From: JAIEPT01 sp038217425 | GTDB lineage: Bacteria > Planctomycetota > Planctomycetia > Gemmatales > Gemmataceae | Assembly (NCBI GenBank): GCA_038217425.1 | Contig: JBBQPM010000001.1 | Location: 1-64,000 of the forward strand | Direction: 5' to 3' | Length of the DNA: 64,000 nt | Part shown: positions 52,599 through 61,055 of the stretch, one piece after another | Numbering within the stretch: the first letter of the stretch is position 1 | Layout: each line of letters opens with the position of its first letter | Made by a program: the position numbers and the translations under genes | Notes under the pieces: model-generated | The model's input: the letters and a program-made list of their open reading frames with translations, nothing else | Databases searched by the model: none | Told to the model about the DNA's origin: nothing

Positions 52599-53720
52599 AT
52601 GATTTCTTTAGCTTCCATCCGCGAAAAAGTCGAATCCGGCGACCGCCTGTCGTTCGACGAGGGCGTCTTCCTTTACGACCAGGCCGACCTCGCCAGCGTC
52701 GGCGAACTCGCCAACATCGTGCGCGAACGCAAGAACGGCAAGCACGCCTACTACAACGTCAACACGCACATCAACGCCACCAACGTCTGCATCTACCGCT
52801 GCATCTTCTGCGCCTTCCGCGCCGATCTGAAAAGCCCCAAGGGCTACGTCATGTCGGACGAGCAGATCATTCATCGCGCCCAGGAGGCCCACGACCGCGG
52901 CGCCACCGAGTTGCACATCGTCGGCGGACTGCATCATCAGCTCCCGTACGCCTGGTATCTGAACGTCGTCCGCGTGATTCACGATGCGTTCCCGGAACTG
53001 CATCTGAAAGCGTACACCGCGGTCGAATGGGACTGGTTCGCCCGGCTCACGGGTCGAACGACGCGCGACATTCTCAGCGAATTCAAGGACGCGGGCCTGG
53101 GGAGCCTGCCGGGCGGCGGCGCCGAGATCTTTCACGCCGACGTCCGCGACAAAATTTGCGAGCACAAGGCCGACGCCGACTCCTGGATCCGCATCCACCG
53201 CGAAGCCCATCAGCTCGGTTTGCGTTCCAACGCCACCATGCTGTACGGCCACATTGAGCAGACTCCGCACCGCGTCGATCACATGATCCGCCTGCGCGAA
53301 CTGCAGGACGAGACTGGCGGGTTCCAGACGTTCATCCCGCTCGCGTTTCATCCCGACAACACGAAGCTCGACCATCTCAAGAAGCCGAGCGTGCTCATGG
53401 ATCTGAAGACGATGGCGGTGAGTCGGCTCATGCTCGACAACTTCCAGCACATCAAAGCCTACTGGATCATGCTCGGCATCCCGACGGCGCAGCTCGCGCT
53501 CAGTTACGGCGCCGACGATCTGGACGGCACGGTCGTTTACGAGAAGATCTACCACGACGCCGGCTCGCAGGCGCCGCAAGAGATGTCGGTGCTCGAACTG
53601 CGGCGGTTGATCGAGGAAGCGGGCCGAGTGCCGATCGAGCGCGACACGCTCTACCGCGAAGTGGTGCGCGAGCGCGGAGTCTGGCGTTCGGGGAAGTCGC
53701 TGGCGCTGAATGTTGTTTAG
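52599..53720 (+). CDS. mqnE: aminofutalosine synthase MqnE (radical SAM)
   Basis: 373 residues. The radical-SAM cluster motif C64-x3-C68-x2-C71 (CIYRCIFCAF) is followed by GGLHHQLPYAWYLNVVRVIH, LKAYTAVEWDWFARLTGR, and GLGSLPGGGAEIFH, which distinguish MqnE from MqnC. It joins 3-[(1-carboxyvinyl)oxy]benzoate to adenosine in the futalosine route to menaquinone. Other mqn genes are not in the window. The leader contains the family F hairpin and its stop codon lies in a family C repeat. Confidence 0.95.
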   Translation: MISLASIREKVESGDRLSFDEGVFLYDQADLASVGELANIVRERKNGKHAYYNVNTHINATNVCIYRCIFCAFRADLKSPKGYVMSDEQIIHRAQEAHDRGATELHIVGGLHHQLPYAWYLNVVRVIHDAFPELHLKAYTAVEWDWFARLTGRTTRDILSEFKDAGLGSLPGGGAEIFHADVRDKICEHKADADSWIRIHREAHQLGLRSNATMLYGHIEQTPHRVDHMIRLRELQDETGGFQTFIPLAFHPDNTKLDHLKKPSVLMDLKTMAVSRLMLDNFQHIKAYWIMLGIPTAQLALSYGADDLDGTVVYEKIYHDAGSQAPQEMSVLELRRLIEEAGRVPIERDTLYREVVRERGVWRSGKSLALNVV

Positions 53721-53812
53721 CCGCCGCGTCCTGGCGGCGCGGACAGGTTCCCGCAAATCGATGCATCCATCCGTCAGCAGCGGTTCGCGCCGCGAGGACG
53801 CGGCGGCTAAAC
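53715..53812. repeat. 26-bp inverted repeat, family C, covering the mqnE stop
   Basis: GTTTAGCCGCCGCGTCCTGG... (53715-53740) pairs with 53787-53812 with one mismatch around a 46-base loop. The TAG inside the left arm (53718-53720) is the mqnE stop codon. First copy at 23805. Confidence 0.92.
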
Positions 53813-53833
53813 CAGGCGGGCAAAGGACGGATC

Positions 53834-55279
53834 ATGACGCATCTCCTGGCCAAGATCACGCCCCGATGGGTCATCGAACTCGCCAGCAAAATGCTTTGGC
53901 TCCCACGCACGATTCGCAAGAATTCGGCTGCCGTCGTCTGGCGGCTGATGGTCTGGCTCGATCCGTCGCTCGTACACAACGCGGCCGCAACTCGGGTCGC
54001 CGCGGCGTCGTTCGTTCCTTCTGCCGACATTTCGCGAGCGCCTGCCTCCGACGAACGGCCAACGCTGCTCTTCAACGCCACCTCGCTCATCACCGGCGCC
54101 GAAGCCCTGCGATTGCTGATCTGCTCAATATTCGAAACGCCGACGCTTTCTCCCGGCCAACAAGAGATCTTCGCCGATCTCTCGGAGCAACCGGCGCTCT
54201 GGGGAAATCGCGACAAGCTCGTCGCTGCCATCCGCGTTCGCCTGTTGGACGCGATCCAGCGGGGCGGAGCCTCGCAGCGGGAATCCGTGCGAAACTTGAC
54301 CTTGTTGCTGAGCCACGAAGAGAAGACGCACGCCAGCATGCAAGCGTATCTCCCCGAGGGGCACAAGGGCCTGAGCGTAATCTATTGGCCCAACCCCGAT
54401 CACAAGATCTATCCGACCTCGCTCTACGAAACGCTCCCGTTCGTTAAGCGAACGCCCATCTTCAATCGCTCGAGTCCCATCGGCTCGGCCGGCAGTTGTT
54501 TCGCCGCGGAGATCGCCCAGCGTCTCCAGGAAGACGGATACAACTACGTCGTGACCGAGCACGATCCGGTGACGCCGACGTCCAAGATTTCGCGTTCGTG
54601 TACGCGTTGGGGCGCCATCTTCAACACGCCGGCGTTTCGCCAGCTCGTCGAGAAAGCGTTCGGCGTGCGTTCGCTGCCGAAGCTGCTCTGGAGCCGTGAG
54701 CAGAATGGCCAGACGATCTATCTGGATCCCTTTCGCGAAGCGGTCGAGTTCGCGTCGATCGAGGAATTCGAATCGACGTACGTCAGCCATATCGAGGCGG
54801 CCCGGCAAGCCTTCTTGCAGTCTCAGCTCTTCATCTTCACGCTGGGCATGAACGAAGTTTGGCGTCTGAAATCCGATGGCTCCGTCTTCTCGCGCGCTCC
54901 CTGGCGCATCTCGCCCGATCTCGTCGACAAACAGATTCTGACCGTCGAGGAGAACGTTCGCGAATTGCAGCAAATGCTCGATCTTTTACGGCGCTACAAC
55001 CAGGGCATCAAGATCGTGCTCAGCGTTTCGCCGGTGCCGCTCCATGCGACGTTTCGCGGCGACGACACCCATGTGATCACCGCCAACTGCGCGTCGAAGT
55101 CGACGCTGCGCGTCGTCGCGGAGGAGTTCGCTGCCCGCAACAAGGATGTCTACTATTTTCCGTCGTACGAAGTAGTCATGTACTGCGTGAAGGAGGCGTG
55201 GGAAGCGGACCAGCGCCACGTCAACAAGGCGGCCGTGCATCAGGTCATGGAACTTTTCTACAAGACTTTCGGCGAATGA
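53834..55279 (+). CDS. GSCFA-domain protein (SGNH hydrolase-like)
   Basis: 481 residues. Residues about 200-440 carry the family blocks: SAGSCFAAEIAQRL (nucleophile Ser region), FIFTLGMNEVWRL (Asn of the oxyanion hole), SVSPVPLHATF and YFPSYEVVMYC. These correspond to the SGNH blocks I, III and V. It probably acts as an esterase or acyltransferase on a glycan; no substrate is established for the family. The N-terminal 180 residues are helical and unassigned. No signal peptide. Confidence 0.85.
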   Translation: MTHLLAKITPRWVIELASKMLWLPRTIRKNSAAVVWRLMVWLDPSLVHNAAATRVAAASFVPSADISRAPASDERPTLLFNATSLITGAEALRLLICSIFETPTLSPGQQEIFADLSEQPALWGNRDKLVAAIRVRLLDAIQRGGASQRESVRNLTLLLSHEEKTHASMQAYLPEGHKGLSVIYWPNPDHKIYPTSLYETLPFVKRTPIFNRSSPIGSAGSCFAAEIAQRLQEDGYNYVVTEHDPVTPTSKISRSCTRWGAIFNTPAFRQLVEKAFGVRSLPKLLWSREQNGQTIYLDPFREAVEFASIEEFESTYVSHIEAARQAFLQSQLFIFTLGMNEVWRLKSDGSVFSRAPWRISPDLVDKQILTVEENVRELQQMLDLLRRYNQGIKIVLSVSPVPLHATFRGDDTHVITANCASKSTLRVVAEEFAARNKDVYYFPSYEVVMYCVKEAWEADQRHVNKAAVHQVMELFYKTFGE

Positions 55280-55289
55280 AAGGGCTGTC

Positions 55290-55965
55290 ATGTCGCACCG
55301 CTTTGACGCCACGCTGAAGGACATCGTCGCCCAGCATCCGGCCGACTTCGCCGACGTGTTCGATCTCCCCAAGATCACGCCTACCGTCGCACTCAACGTT
55401 GACCTCTCGACCGTCTCTGCGGCCACCGACGTCGGATTACGGAAAGCCTGGATTTCGAGTACACTTCGAGTATGGCATCGTGCGGCTCTGGCAGGAACCA
55501 GTCGAAGGATTTCTGCGGAGCGGCGTCGCCGCCTTGCCGCTGGCGACGCTTTGCCAGCTGCCTGAGGGCCAACCGCTGCCGGAAGCGCTGCGGACTGTAG
55601 TCCGCGAGATCGACTGCCGGCTGGGCAAAGAAGTGAATGAGGCCGAGGCGGCCAAGTTGATGATGGCCGCCTACATACTCACCGGTTTGCGCGTGGACAA
55701 GAGCGACTTGGCATCCATCTATCGAGGAGTGGGACTTATGGGCGCAACGACTGCATTCGATGAAGCCATCGAGGAAGGCGAAGCGAGAGGCGAACTTAAA
55801 CGTAGCCACCGGTTAATACTTCGGCTCGGACGCAAACCATTCGGCGACCCTGACGTAGCGACCCAAGCCAGGTTGACGGCGATCACCGACCTGGACCGTC
55901 TCGAACGTCTCGCCGAGGCGATTTTCACGGCGAATTCGTGGGAAGAACTGCTCGCAACTCCCTGA
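55290..55965 (+). pseudogene. Rpn-like PD-(D/E)XK nuclease gene with internal deletion
   Basis: From the ATG at 55290 the first 47 codons read MSHRFDATLKDIVAQHPADF and ADVFDLPKITPTVALNVDLS, the start of a planctomycete Rpn/YhgA-like family. After STVSAATDVGL (55430) the frame is lost. In another frame, from about 55450, FEYGIVRLWQEPVEGFL up to NSWEELLATP (stop 55965) is the family C-terminus. About 80 codons in between, including most of the nuclease core, are missing and the join is out of frame. The reading is a deletion pseudogene. Confidence 0.75.
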
Positions 55966-55969
55966 TGGA

Positions 55970-57658
55970 CTACCCAACATCCGCGGCGGTCACGCGCGCC
56001 ACCTCGTCGATCGTCGTCGTCCCCTCCAGCACCTTGCGCCAGCCGTCCTGGCGAAGCGTCTGCATGCCCGCCTTCATCGCCTCGGCACGGATCACGTTCG
56101 CGTTCATCCCCTTCATGACGAGATCCTTGATCAGGTCGTTCGTCACCATCAACTCGAAAATGCCCACCCGGCCCCGGTAACCCGTCTGATGGCAGCGCCG
56201 GCAGCCGGCGCCCTTCCATAAACTCATCGGCTTGCCGGGAAAGTCGTCGGGGATGTCGGCGTAGTTCGGCATGTAGGTCGTCTTGCACTCGGCGCAGATC
56301 GTCCGCACCAGTCGCTGAGCCATCACCCCTTCCACCGTGCTCGAAACCAGGAACGGCTCGATGCCCATTTCGACGAGCCGAGTGAACGCGCTGGGCGAAT
56401 CGTTGGTGTGCAGCGTGCTGAAGACGAGATGCCCCGTCAGCGACGCCTGGATCGCGCTCTCGGCGGTCTCCAGATCGCGCATTTCGCCGATAAGAATGAC
56501 GTCGGGATCGTGACGCAAAATGCTTCGCAGCGACGCGGCGAACGTCATGCCGATCTTCGTGTGTACCTGGATCTGGCTGATGCCCGGCTGCTGATACTCG
56601 ACCGGATCCTCGACGGTGATGATCTTGGTGGCCTCGTCCTTGATCTCGTTGAGAGCACTGTAGAGCGTCGTGCTTTTGCCCGATCCCGTGGGACCGGTGA
56701 CGAGCACGATCCCATGCGGGCGGTCGATCATCTTACGGAACTTTGCGTGCATGTCCGGGAGCATGCCGACGTTCGCGAGGTTGAAGACCATGCGCGACTT
56801 GTCGAGCAGACGCATGACGATGCTTTCGCCGTGAATCATGGGAATGATCGAGACGCGGACGTCGATCTCGCGGTTGTGCACGCGCATCTTGATGCGCCCG
56901 TCCTGCGGCAAGCGCTTCTCGGCGATGTTGAGCCGGGCCATGATCTTGAGCCGGCTGATGATCGCCGCCTGAAAGCGATTGATTTCCGGCGGCAAATTCT
57001 GCGTTTGCAGGATGCCGTCGACGCGGTAGCGAATGCGAAGATGCCCCTCCTCGGGCTCGATGTGAATATCGCTGGCGCGCTCGTTCGACGCCTCGACGAG
57101 AATCTCGTTGACGAGCTTGACGACGGACGCTTCCTGAGCCTGCTTGGCGATCTCGCTATCGTCGGTCTCGATTTCTTCGAGGAGTTCGACGTCGTCCTTG
57201 GCGCGTTGGGCGACCATCGCGGTGACGGTTTCGCCGCCGACGCCGAAATAAGTTTTGATGAGCCGAGAGATTTCGCGCGGACTCGCCAGCACGGCGTGGA
57301 CGTGGAGTCCGGTGATCGTGTGCAGTTCGTCGAGCGCGTTGACGTCGAATGGATCGGCAGTGGCGACGGTGAGCGTGCCGTTCTCGCGCGTCAGCGGCAT
57401 CAAGCCCCGGCGATGCACCAATTTGATCGGCATCGCCTTGAGGACGTCGGCGGCGACTTCCGTCTTGGACAGGTCGACGAACTCCATGCCGAAGTGCTTG
57501 CCCAGCGTCTGGAGAAGTTCTTCTTCCTTCGCGAATCCGTTTTCGAGCAGGACCAGATGCATTGGCCGGGAGCCAGTGCTTTTGAGTTTCTCGCGAATCG
57601 CGGGCAGGTCGGCTTCCTGGACCACGCCTTGCTGCACGAGGAGATTCATGAGATTCAT
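55970..57658 (-). CDS. GspE/PilB-family secretion or pilus ATPase
   Basis: 562 residues from the ATG at 57658 (AAGGTG upstream); a start 11 codons earlier would lie in a repeat. Residues about 1-150 form the MshE-N/GspE-N domain (LLENGFAKEEELLQTLGKHF). The ATPase core has Walker A GPTGSGKST (about 321), an Asp box (ITVEDPVEYQQPGISQIQV), Walker B DPDVILIGEMRD and the His box LTGHLVFSTLHTND. A zinc-type tetracysteine follows (CAECK, CRRCHQTGYRGRVGIFELM). It powers type IV pilus assembly or type II secretion. No other pil/gsp genes lie nearby. It ends 5 bases from the Rpn pseudogene. Confidence 0.95.
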   Translation of the reverse strand: MNLMNLLVQQGVVQEADLPAIREKLKSTGSRPMHLVLLENGFAKEEELLQTLGKHFGMEFVDLSKTEVAADVLKAMPIKLVHRRGLMPLTRENGTLTVATADPFDVNALDELHTITGLHVHAVLASPREISRLIKTYFGVGGETVTAMVAQRAKDDVELLEEIETDDSEIAKQAQEASVVKLVNEILVEASNERASDIHIEPEEGHLRIRYRVDGILQTQNLPPEINRFQAAIISRLKIMARLNIAEKRLPQDGRIKMRVHNREIDVRVSIIPMIHGESIVMRLLDKSRMVFNLANVGMLPDMHAKFRKMIDRPHGIVLVTGPTGSGKSTTLYSALNEIKDEATKIITVEDPVEYQQPGISQIQVHTKIGMTFAASLRSILRHDPDVILIGEMRDLETAESAIQASLTGHLVFSTLHTNDSPSAFTRLVEMGIEPFLVSSTVEGVMAQRLVRTICAECKTTYMPNYADIPDDFPGKPMSLWKGAGCRRCHQTGYRGRVGIFELMVTNDLIKDLVMKGMNANVIRAEAMKAGMQTLRQDGWRKVLEGTTTIDEVARVTAADVG

Positions 57659-57675
57659 AACGCACCTTGTGTTCG

Positions 57676-57776
57676 CCGGTAGGCCAGACACTTTTGTCTG
57701 GCCGAGACTCGCGGACGAAGTCCTGTTAGTAAACGCCCCAAAAGGAGGGGCCAGACAGGAGTATCCGGCCTACCGG
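57676..57776. repeat. nested inverted repeats between the GspE and SirB1 genes
   Basis: CCGGTAGGCC (57676-57685) pairs with GGCCTACCGG (57767-57776). Inside, GGCCAGACA (57682-57690) forms a hairpin with TGTCTGGCC (57695-57703), and the motif GGCCAGACA recurs at 57749-57757. The structure starts 18 bases before the GspE start codon. Confidence 0.8.
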
Positions 57777-57779
57777 AGA

Positions 57780-58601
57780 TTAATTCCACTTCGCCAGCGC
57801 CCGTTCCGCTTCGAGCATCCATTGGCGGACTTCCTCCGCGTCGGCCGCGTCGGGCGTTTGCCGCTGGTAACGCTGCAAGTGCGCGAACGCCCGCCCCGGC
57901 TCGTCTGTGCGTAAATAACAAACCCCGAGATCGCGCTGGAGTTGCGATTCTTCCGGATTGAGCTGCACGATTCGCCTCAGCGTCCGCAACGCTCGTCGCC
58001 AATCGTTCGCCTTGAAGTAGATGCCTCGCAGGTTGTTGAGCATGCGCTGGACCATGAATCCCAGCGGCAACGGCTCGAGAGCCGCCCCCTCGAGCGTCAA
58101 CTCCATACCGGTGGTTTGTCGTACGAGATTTTCGCAGTCGACGACGCTCAGCCGTCTGCCGCCGTGAAACGGGTCGAACAAGATGGGCTCATTCTCGCCC
58201 GGACACACGGCGACCACGTGGCCCGGCAACCCGAGACAGCCAATCTCCAGGCCCAAACGCCGACCCAGCGCCATGGCGACGGCCGTCAGCGTGATCGGGA
58301 TACCGGTTCGGCGGTCGAGCACGTCGCTCAGGTAACTGTTGCGCGGATCGTAGAATTCCTTGGTGTTGCCGTGAAAGCCTAGCTCGTGGAATAGGTAGCG
58401 ACAAAGCCCCGCGATCTGGGCCGAAGCGTCGCCGGTCAGGAATCGGCGTGCCTCGCCCGCCCAACTGTCGAGGTCCGCCTGATAACCGTCGACGTCGAGC
58501 GTCGGATATTCATCCTGTGCGAGCAACAGTCCGATCTCACCGACGTCGAGCGGCGCGAACGGATCGTATCGGAGCGTCTCGAGAAGTTTTTCGAGTTTCA
58601 T
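57780..58601 (-). CDS. SirB1-family protein: transglutaminase-like domain and TPR
   Basis: 273 residues. The first 180 residues match SirB1/YchA: CRYLFHELGFHGNTKEFYDP, NSYLSDVLDRRTGIPITLTA, LGLPGHVVAV and ILFDPFHGGRRLS. The catalytic cysteine of transglutaminases is not obvious. The C-terminal 80 residues form a TPR pair (LQRDLGVCYLRTDEPGRAF). Its start overlaps trmB by 4 bases. The function of the family is unknown. Confidence 0.9.
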   Translation of the reverse strand: MKLEKLLETLRYDPFAPLDVGEIGLLLAQDEYPTLDVDGYQADLDSWAGEARRFLTGDASAQIAGLCRYLFHELGFHGNTKEFYDPRNSYLSDVLDRRTGIPITLTAVAMALGRRLGLEIGCLGLPGHVVAVCPGENEPILFDPFHGGRRLSVVDCENLVRQTTGMELTLEGAALEPLPLGFMVQRMLNNLRGIYFKANDWRRALRTLRRIVQLNPEESQLQRDLGVCYLRTDEPGRAFAHLQRYQRQTPDAADAEEVRQWMLEAERALAKWN

Positions 58602-59338
58602 GCGCCGTGCTCCCGATCGTCGAGATCCCGGCGGCGCGGGCCGGCATCAAAATCCGGCAGCGGCAACGTCTCGGCCAACCGCAGAGCATCGGGCAGATTC
58701 TTGGCGACGCCCCAACCGCGAAAAATCGGCAGGCCTTTCTGCCGTGCGAGGATCTCGCGCCGAGTTCGGCCGCGAGATGCGTCGGGCCAGGGGTGCTCTT
58801 GGATCTGGAACTCGAAGAATGTCGGCAACACTCCTACGATGTATTCCCAATACGGACGATTGTCGGTCTGCACGAAGAATTTTCCGCCCGTCTCCAGCAC
58901 GCGCAGCGCCAGCGCGAGAAACCTTGGCGTCAGCAGCCGAAGGTGCGCCTCGCGCCGTTCGTGAAACGGTTGGGGATGATAACAATGCATCTCGCGAACG
59001 CTCGCATCCTGTAAATATTTGCTGACCAGCGTCTGCCCATCAACCGCCGCCCAACGGACATTGCCGAGCCCGCGCTGGTTGGCGCGACGCGTGGCGTACC
59101 GCAATACCATCGGCAAGATGTCCACGCCCAGATGATCGCATTCGGGCCGAGCCAAGGCGCTGCCCAGCAGGAATCGACCGTTGCCGCAACCGAGATCGAC
59201 AATCCAGGGCGCCCGGCGGCCGAAAATCGCCACCGCATCCAGCTTCCCCTCCGGCAGTTTCTTGAGCGCGGTCTTCGTCCACAAGTTCGCGTCCAGGATC
59301 TCACCCGGGATGGGCACGCCCAACTCGCGTTCCTTCAT
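58598..59338 (-). CDS. trmB: tRNA (guanine-N7-)-methyltransferase TrmB
   Basis: 246 residues. SAM-binding motif I VDLGCGNGRFLLGSALA, motif II HLGVDILPMVL, and the C-terminal FFVQTDNRPYWEYI. The usual DPWPK-x-x-H-x-KRR region after motif IV is CYHPQPFHERREAHLRLLTP, so the Asp and Trp are changed while the following basic residues and RLL-P-FL remain. It would methylate G46 of tRNAs. Overlaps sirB1 and the MBL gene by 4 bases each. Confidence 0.88.
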   Translation of the reverse strand: MKERELGVPIPGEILDANLWTKTALKKLPEGKLDAVAIFGRRAPWIVDLGCGNGRFLLGSALARPECDHLGVDILPMVLRYATRRANQRGLGNVRWAAVDGQTLVSKYLQDASVREMHCYHPQPFHERREAHLRLLTPRFLALALRVLETGGKFFVQTDNRPYWEYIVGVLPTFFEFQIQEHPWPDASRGRTRREILARQKGLPIFRGWGVAKNLPDALRLAETLPLPDFDAGPRRRDLDDREHGA

Positions 59339-59982
59339 GATACCTCACCCGGCACGAACGAGTTGCTACGCTTCTCATTGCCCACAGTGGTGACAGGCCC
59401 ATGTCCCGGATAAACGACGGCGTCCTCCGGCAGCGTATAGAGCTTTTTGCGAATGCCCGACGCGAGCAGCGCGAAACTTCCGCCGGGGAAATCGGTTCGG
59501 CCCACAGAGTCGCGAAACAGCACGTCGCCCCCCAGCACGATCGTGGGCTTGCCGGCGATCACGAAGACCACATGCCCCGGCGAATGGCCGGGGATCTCGC
59601 GCACGTGCATCGAGATGCCCGCGTGCTCGATCGTTTCGTCGTCACTCACCAACTGGTCGGCCGGCGGACTCACGATCGGCATGCCGAAAACGGCGCTGAG
59701 ATTGGCAACCGGATCGGTGAGAAAATGCGCCTCGTTGACGCCGATGATGATCGGGGCGAGCGGGTACTTCTTCTTGAGCGCCGCGTTACCGCCGATATGG
59801 TCGGCGTGCCCGTGCGTATTGAGAATGGCGGCGACGCTGAGGCCGCGCTCCTCCAGGAACTCCAGGATTAAGTCGGGCTCTAGACCCGGATCGATGACGA
59901 GAACCTCGGTCCGATCGGGGAGCCAGACAAGATAGGTGTTCTCGTCAAAGGGGGCGGAAACGATGGTCTGGATCTGCAGCAT
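59335..59982 (-). CDS. MBL-fold metallo-hydrolase (glyoxalase II-like)
   Basis: 215 residues. Metal-binding HxHxDH in LNTHGHADHIGGNAAL, a second His in REIPGHSPGHVVFV, an Asp in VLGGDVLFRDSVGRTDFPGG, and a last His in YPGHGPVTTVGNE. This fits the small glyoxalase-II/thioesterase group. It cleaves thioesters such as S-lactoyl-glutathione or a related thiol. First gene of the operon MBL-trmB-sirB1, all with 4-base overlaps. Confidence 0.92.
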   Translation of the reverse strand: MLQIQTIVSAPFDENTYLVWLPDRTEVLVIDPGLEPDLILEFLEERGLSVAAILNTHGHADHIGGNAALKKKYPLAPIIIGVNEAHFLTDPVANLSAVFGMPIVSPPADQLVSDDETIEHAGISMHVREIPGHSPGHVVFVIAGKPTIVLGGDVLFRDSVGRTDFPGGSFALLASGIRKKLYTLPEDAVVYPGHGPVTTVGNEKRSNSFVPGEVS

Positions 59983-60211
59983 GGGAGTTTCCGAAATTTA
60001 CAATCGAGGTCGATCGTTCCTGGTAAATTTTACAACCTGACCGGCGCGGCAACCGCGCCAAGAACTCGGGCGTTTTTCGCAAAGCCTTTCAGGCACTCGA
60101 GCTACGAGCCTTTTCCAGCGTCGACGCGAAAGCTTGGCACGGAAGGTGCGAAGTCGACGTTGAGCCCGCAGCACGGGCCCGACCGTAAATTCCGCACCCG
60201 AGGAGAAAATC

Positions 60212-60982
60212 ATGACGATTCTTCCGCGCCGCTCATGGATGGCCCTTTTCGCGTTTGCCATCGTGACGCCCCTGTGTCACAGTCAGGGGATCCAGCCCGT
60301 TTCCGCGACCCAGACGAAAGAGATCGACCAGGCGCTGACCTGGATCAACGAAGCCCGCCGTAATTATACCGCCGTCCGCGATTACTCTGGCACGCTCATC
60401 ACCAAGGAGCGCATCCAGGGGAAGATGCTCGAAGACAACGTCATCGACATCAAGTTCAAGGCGCCGTTCGCCGTCCACATGAAATGGCAAGGCCCGGCCG
60501 CCTCACGTGGCCAAGAAGTCGCCTTCGTGGCCGGCAAGAACAATAACAAAATGCGCGTCCACTCCAACAAGCTGGGCGGCGGCAAGCTCCTCGGCTGGAT
60601 GTCAATCGACGTCAACGATCCGCGCGTCCTCGAAAACAGTCGCCACACCATCGTCGAGGCCGGCATTGGCAACCTCATTGAGCGGACCGTCAAGGCGCTC
60701 GAGACCGACAAGGCGATGGGCAAGACCGAAACGCGCATCTCCGAAGCGCAGTTCAATGGCCGAGGCTGCTATCGCATCGAGAGCATTCGCCGCGAGAAGG
60801 GGACGCAGTACTACGCGTACCGTAGCGTGATCTACCTGGACAAGGAATCGAAGCTACCGATCCGCAACGAGAATTACGATTGGCCCTCCGCAGCGAACCC
60901 GGAAGGGGATCTACTCGAGGTGTTCAGTTACTTGAACCTGCGCTTCAACTCGGGCATCGCCGACCGCGAGTTCGAGAAGTAA
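60212..60982 (+). CDS. exported DUF1571 protein
   Basis: 256 residues with a signal peptide (MTILPRRSWMALFAFAIVTP ... SQG). DUF1571 features: RNYTAVRDYSGTLITKERIQ, APFAVHMKWQGP and RSVIYLDKESKLPIRNENYD, ending in LLEVFSYLNLRFNSG. The fold resembles outer-membrane lipoprotein-sorting (LolA-like) proteins with an open beta-barrel that binds hydrophobic ligands; this is inference from the family's usual placement. AGGAGAAAATC leads to the ATG. The upstream gap 59983-60211 shows only a short GC palindrome. Confidence 0.88.
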   Translation: MTILPRRSWMALFAFAIVTPLCHSQGIQPVSATQTKEIDQALTWINEARRNYTAVRDYSGTLITKERIQGKMLEDNVIDIKFKAPFAVHMKWQGPAASRGQEVAFVAGKNNNKMRVHSNKLGGGKLLGWMSIDVNDPRVLENSRHTIVEAGIGNLIERTVKALETDKAMGKTETRISEAQFNGRGCYRIESIRREKGTQYYAYRSVIYLDKESKLPIRNENYDWPSAANPEGDLLEVFSYLNLRFNSGIADREFEK

Positions 60983-60992
60983 GTCAGTTACC

Positions 60993-61055
60993 ATTGAGCC
61001 CGCAGCGCAAGCAAGGGTTGGCGCAAAAAATCCTTGCTTGCGCTGCGGGCTCAAT
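60993..61055. repeat. perfect 24-bp inverted repeat between two convergent genes
   Basis: ATTGAGCCCGCAGCGCAAGC... (60993-61016) is the exact complement of 61032-61055, with a 15-base loop. It starts 10 bases after the DUF1571 stop and ends against the histidine-kinase stop (61056). A partial copy (TTGAGCCCGCAGC) lies at 60160-60172. Confidence 0.95.

Noticed and set aside
54125..54973. Minus-strand frame of 282 codons inside the GSCFA gene
   Set aside because: Antisense shadow; the plus-strand frame carries conserved blocks and a proper start.
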